In this document: positions 59,501 through 64,000 of the stretch, piece by piece | How positions within the stretch are numbered: the stretch's first letter is position 1 | How the letters are laid out: the number at the start of each line of letters is the position of its first letter | Source of the DNA: Parus major | Lineage: Eukaryota; Chordata; Aves; Passeriformes; Paridae | Direction of reading: 5' to 3' | Length of the DNA stretch: 64,000 nucleotides | Assembly: GCF_001522545.3 (NCBI RefSeq) | Contig: NC_031768.1 | Span: 5,206,320 to 5,270,319 of the forward strand | Position numbers and translations under genes: made by a program | The notes under the pieces: generated by a model | What the model was told of the DNA's origin: nothing | Databases searched by the model: none | What the model saw: the letters and a program-made list of their open reading frames with translations, nothing else

Positions 59501-62500
59501 AAAAAAATAGGTAGAAAAGGAGAAGTGGGACAGGTTATTTCCATTGCCCAGGATTAAAGGAAAAAAAAAAAAGCAGAAGCTCAACAGCCAACATGGAACA
59601 ATGGCTTTTGAATCAGGGTTTTTCCAATTAAGCTTAATGACCAAAGGTGATCGTGGTAGTAAAAGTGAATACACATCTGTAATCTAGCTGTGCCTATTTA
59701 AATTTAGATGATAATCACTTTGTTTACGTCTCTTAAAACATCCATCTTCCAGGTATCCTGCAAGGTAAAGCACTTATTCTACCAAAATTTGGCTGAAGAG
59801 GACCAAAATCCTCTGGGTCTGAGCACATCTGTGTTAAGCTGCTGTTACTGTTGGCATCAGGATGAGCTAGGCAGGGACATTCCTGGGGCAGAACCACCTG
59901 GACTTCAGATGCCTCCAGACCAACACTTGGAAATGGCACTTTCCCACCAAGACCATACAATCATCACAGACAAAAAGCACAAAAGATAAGGAAAATATGT
60001 GACTTCCCTCACTTTACTTGCTTTATGGCTGGGAGGGCAAAAAGACTACAAGGATGAAATGTCTTTCCCATGGCGGTGATGAGGCAGGTCTGTGACACAG
60101 CTGGGAAATACCTTTGTGTGTCCTGAGCTCAAGGAAATTGCTTTAACTCCATCCTTCACACTGAAATTAGATGATTAATGTTAATCTTGCAGTTGGTATA
60201 AATACAGTTATGTACATGCTGGCTTTAAGACAGTCTATACAAGAGGCAGCTCTTACATGTGATTTTTCTCTCAGGCTGGACTTTCTGTGAGATTAGTACT
60301 TGTAGTTTAATGTTATCCTCCCACTCCCAGATGAAATGTGGACAGGGAGCAGGTCAAACAGAGACAGCTGCCTTCTGGTACTCCCAAGCTTTGCCACTCT
60401 TTGCCAGCAGTTTCTATTAAAAGCATGTATTGCTTCTCACTGCTGCCTGAAACATCCCTAAACACTGTAGTAGCTCATGTGTTGCTTTGTTGTTTGGGGT
60501 TTTTTAGGCCACACTTTATCAGGGAAGTTTAGCAGTGTTAGATCAGTCAGAAGCTGCCAGCTCCCAAAGCAAAAAATAAATGCTTAGTAGACTTCAGATA
60601 TGAGAGCAGAGGTGGCAAGGAGGTGTGTCCATGATCCATTTGACTGGGGGTTTAATTCCTGTGAAATTATCATTCCCCTTCTCCTTGTGTCAGATCTTTT
60701 CTCTTTGGGATCTGTACAGAAGAGTTGGGGGAATTCTGCCAGCCTAATGGGAGTGGTGGGAAACCAGGCCCTGTTCAGCTGGTCTGGGAACCTTCCCATG
60801 GGCAGGAGACTGAAGGCTGCTGTTCTGGAGCTGCCATGAGGTGTTCCAGCTGGGAAAGACCTGCCAGTTATCCTTCAGCCAGTGCAGGGACTGGGTGTCT
60901 GCTCCTGAGCTGGGCTGGAGGAGCAATCTGTGAGGGCAGGAAGGGAATTCAGCCTCGTTCCTTTTGGACTGACGGTCCCAAGTGTCCTGTTGGGTTTTAC
61001 GGGAGTGCCGTAGGACGCGGGATGGTCCCGGCCGTGCAGCTGTGGGCGCCGTGGACACGTGCCCAACAGGAAACATCCCGAGACAATGGAATTCGCTGCA
61101 CACGTATGTTCTCTGTTGGTGGCTGTGCTGGAAACAGTGACCTGAGCCAGGCAGTTTTGGTGTCCCCTCACTGCAGCCTCCACTCCCCTCCCCGCACCCG
61201 ATGAGTGATTCATGTGGAAAGCTCCAAACCATTCCCCAGGGACAAAATTAATAAGGGCCCCCTCACTTTTCCTCTGTATTCATGCATTACAGTCTGAGAT
61301 CCACCGTGCTCTCGCTGCAATTTGAAATGGAAAGGCAATCTCATCCCCAGAGTCCCAGGTAATTGCTTCATCTGCTTGTGCCTGTCTGTACCTCTGCCAG
61401 GCAAGGGGATGTGCACAGGCTCCTTTGAAAGGGATTTTAATGTCATTTGTCTACTGCACACCAAGAAATCGGGAGCTTCTCCCCTCCCCCTTCCCCTTCT
61501 CTACTTTGCTCACTCGGAAAGAAAACAGAAACAAAATAAAAGTTGTGTTTACAGCACAGCACTGGTGGTACAGTTATTCCACAGGGAAAACCTGATACAT
61601 CCACCTATTGTCTGAGGCACTACCAGGAGCCCTTCGTCATTGAGCAAGTTACGAAAACAGGTATCCTTCCTCAGAGATTGATGCGATATTTGCGGTGGAT
61701 ATTTCCTGCCATGCAGCACAGATTGTTTGTGCCGGTGCACAAGTGAGAAATGCGGCTTTCCAGCAGGGGGAAGAACTGTTGCAACACACCTTTATTGTCC
61801 TCCTCTGGAACAGCATATTCAATTCCTTTTCCACCCATCCATGCCTGCAAATACATTTCCTATAATTGCTGCTCTGTCAGATGCGCTGTAACCCGTCCCC
61901 TCCTACGTCAGCTGCATTGTTGTCACCCCCCTCCGATGTCAGGAGAACTGTGATCCTGCTCTTACGTTACTTGGGAGCTGCGTCTCCGGCATTTCCAATC
62001 GCATCCACCCGGAGTCGGGCAGAGCCGGGGCACAGAACAAAACCACTGCTGTGTGGACCACGAATGTGACGAGTCCTCTGGTGCTTTGGGTGTGCACGTG
62101 GGTTGTTTGGAACTGAGTGCATTTTCCACATGGGGAGGGTGGCATTCTGCAGTCACTCACCAGACAAAGGTTCCCCTTGGAGCTGGGCGTGAGGAGCTGT
62201 GCAGAATTTTTTGCGTGGCGTTGAATCATGCGTGATGTGTTCTTACACACTGGTTCTGCACGTGGGCTGTGATGGAGGGGAGGACAATAAATAACCTTTC
62301 AGAGGACAAAGGGTTAGCAAAATTCCTGCTTTGTGCGTCCTAGCTGATGAAATGACTCCAGTGAAGCACGAGTGGGGGAGGTGGGTGGGCTCACAGTTTG
62401 TGAGTGGGACACCAAGACAATCTATTTTCAAACGTGCACACGTGTGTTACGCTCCAGTCCCAGGGCTGAGCAAGAGCCTATGAACAATAACACATGGAAA

Positions 62501-64000
62501 ATGTCTTATGTGCAATTCTTGGTACAAGCCAGCCCTGAGTTTCCAGGGAAGAAAAGTACAGGGCATATGGCATCTAAATATATGCCATCATGGATGACAA
62601 GAAACATGGAAGAACTTTTTGGATGGGGTTGTTTGCTGACATCCTGAAAATATCTTTCACAAGACAGATACTGACAAGACAACTCAAAACCAGATGGTTC
62701 TCCAGTGATGGTTTCACAAGAGCTTTGAGTTTGGGGTGAAGTAAGCAGTTTGTGCTACTGGAGCAGATTGATTGTGACTCCTCAAATAGGAAACCAGATG
62801 TTCCTGCTTCAGCTAGAGCTCCTCTCCTTGTTACACAGCTGATACAACCGGAGAGCACACGGCTTTGTCCTCACACTCAGCAGGACATGCTGTCTTCAAG
62901 AAGTCTTCCTGTTGCACACTCTTGATAATTTTTTGAGTCGGCTCAAACTGTTTCCTCTCTGTCGATACTCATCACCTCTCACAAGATCAGTGACACAGAT
63001 TTTCTTTCCCTGCTTAATTTATGCTTTTCATTTGGGCAGATGGCTCCCCAGTCTTGTTGGATGTACCAGGAGCAAACCCTTACAATTAAATCTGCCATTG
63101 CTCATCTTGGTGCTGAAGACAGACAGTTGTCTTGATCTAAAGAGATGCCTTTTCAGAAGGTGTTCTAATTATGTGAGGATGGCAAGATCAGATTCTTTGA
63201 GTATTTATTTTAAAGAATAATATTTCTAGATGCATAAGAGTTAGAGAGTCAGATTAGGAAGAGACCTAATTATGCAGAAATTCACACTGCAAGCAAGGGT
63301 GAGAAAGTCAGGAGCTGAACTCATCTGAAAATTTTGGTTAGATGCTTCCATAGGAGCTGAGATCTGTGACGTGAATTCCTCCAGTCAGCATGTTCCTACT
63401 TTGGTAAGTCATGTCACTCATGTCAGCAGCAGGGCGTTTTGGGCTGAAACCCTCTAAATTCTGTGATTTCTAGTGGAAGGAGGAAGAGTGTGAAGAAGGA
63501 GAACAAGATGGGCATAGATTTACAGAGGATTCCAGTGCAAAACCTCTTCTGGTGGGTCTGTGTGAGGACACCCCACCCTGTAGCTGCAGATGGCTACATC
63601 CCATCAGGGGGACTGATCTGGGATTGAGGAAACTGGTGGTAAAAAGATGTATAGTCTGCAAGGCATCCAGATACATCATTTTGCTTCACTGTGTGCCAAT
63701 AAAAATTGACATGATGGCCAAACCTTTCCATAGATTCATTTGTTAATAAGAGACACTAGATAAGAAAGTCAATATATTTTCATGTTCCTTCCTTTGACAG
63801 CATGAAATTATTCTGCTAGTTTGTAATATCAAAGGTAGTCTAACCTGGGATTTGGGGTTTTAGCCTGCTGGTGATATTGATAAATATTTTCTTCAGACAA
63901 AAACATTTCTCATCTTTGAAATCACAGGGATAAGCCATAAAGAGATATGTAGTTTCTCTGTTAGAAGTAGAAGCACTTTTGGGAAAAGTGGAATGCTTTT
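56519..64000. other. Intergenic, upstream of SIK1
   Basis: No coding exon or retroviral part was recognised. It includes an (ATT/GTT)n tract at 57109-57137, an A/T-rich block at 59010-59170 that may be conserved, and a small CpG-richer patch around 60965-61065. All ORFs are short and unsupported. Confidence 0.5.
57109..57137. repeat. (TTATTATTG)n-type trinucleotide repeat
   Basis: TTATTATTATTGTTATTATT and GTTATTATTA make an imperfect trinucleotide microsatellite. Confidence 0.9.

Overview
The window looks like vertebrate genomic DNA, most likely from a bird and plausibly a songbird. It has one compact multi-exon gene with canonical GT/AG introns. It carries many CR1 retroposon fragments with the avian 3' signature (a 'ttggaagggacc'-type motif next to 'ttctgtgatt' repeats) and LTRs that resemble avian endogenous retroviruses. 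There are no bacterial features: no operons, no Shine-Dalgarno sites and no CRISPR array. Nearly all other open frames are chance ORFs in intergenic DNA.

The only protein-coding gene I can support is SIK1 (salt-inducible kinase 1), on the minus strand. Its 13 coding exons run from the start codon at 53966 to the stop codon at 43527. Reading and joining the exons gives a continuous 800-residue frame with every splice phase consistent. It holds an N-terminal Ser/Thr kinase domain (about residues 26-277), a UBA domain (about 302-342), the conserved phosphosites T181, T475 and S575, a basic nuclear-localisation region (about 583-612) and the conserved C-terminal tail. A 3' UTR of about 2.6 kb ends near 40.9 kb at a minus-strand AATAAA. 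Upstream is a CpG island with two perfect palindromic cAMP response elements (54382-54389 and 54522-54529). A 270-base assembly gap (54074-54343) separates them from the start codon and probably hides the transcription start. A third perfect CRE lies in intron 2. This agrees with SIK1 being a known CREB-induced kinase that feeds back on CRTC coactivators.

Positions 1-40.9 kb, downstream of SIK1, are a gene desert. They contain CR1 fragments, three recognisable LTRs (about 5.95-6.83, 7.70-8.27 and 12.47-12.92 kb), a possible fourth (about 23.3-23.5 kb), a long decayed CR1 copy with reverse-transcriptase remnants (about 37.4-38.4 kb), an orphan CpG-rich block (about 26.13-26.46 kb) and a likely conserved noncoding block (about 36.85-37.08 kb). 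Positions 54.8-64 kb, upstream of SIK1, hold two divergent CR1 copies, small simple repeats and otherwise unassigned DNA.

I found no evidence for a new enzymatic or defence system. The observations most worth following up are regulatory: the CRE arrangement at SIK1, the orphan CpG island, the candidate noncoding element and a pair of unexplained related repeats near 30.3 and 31.7 kb.
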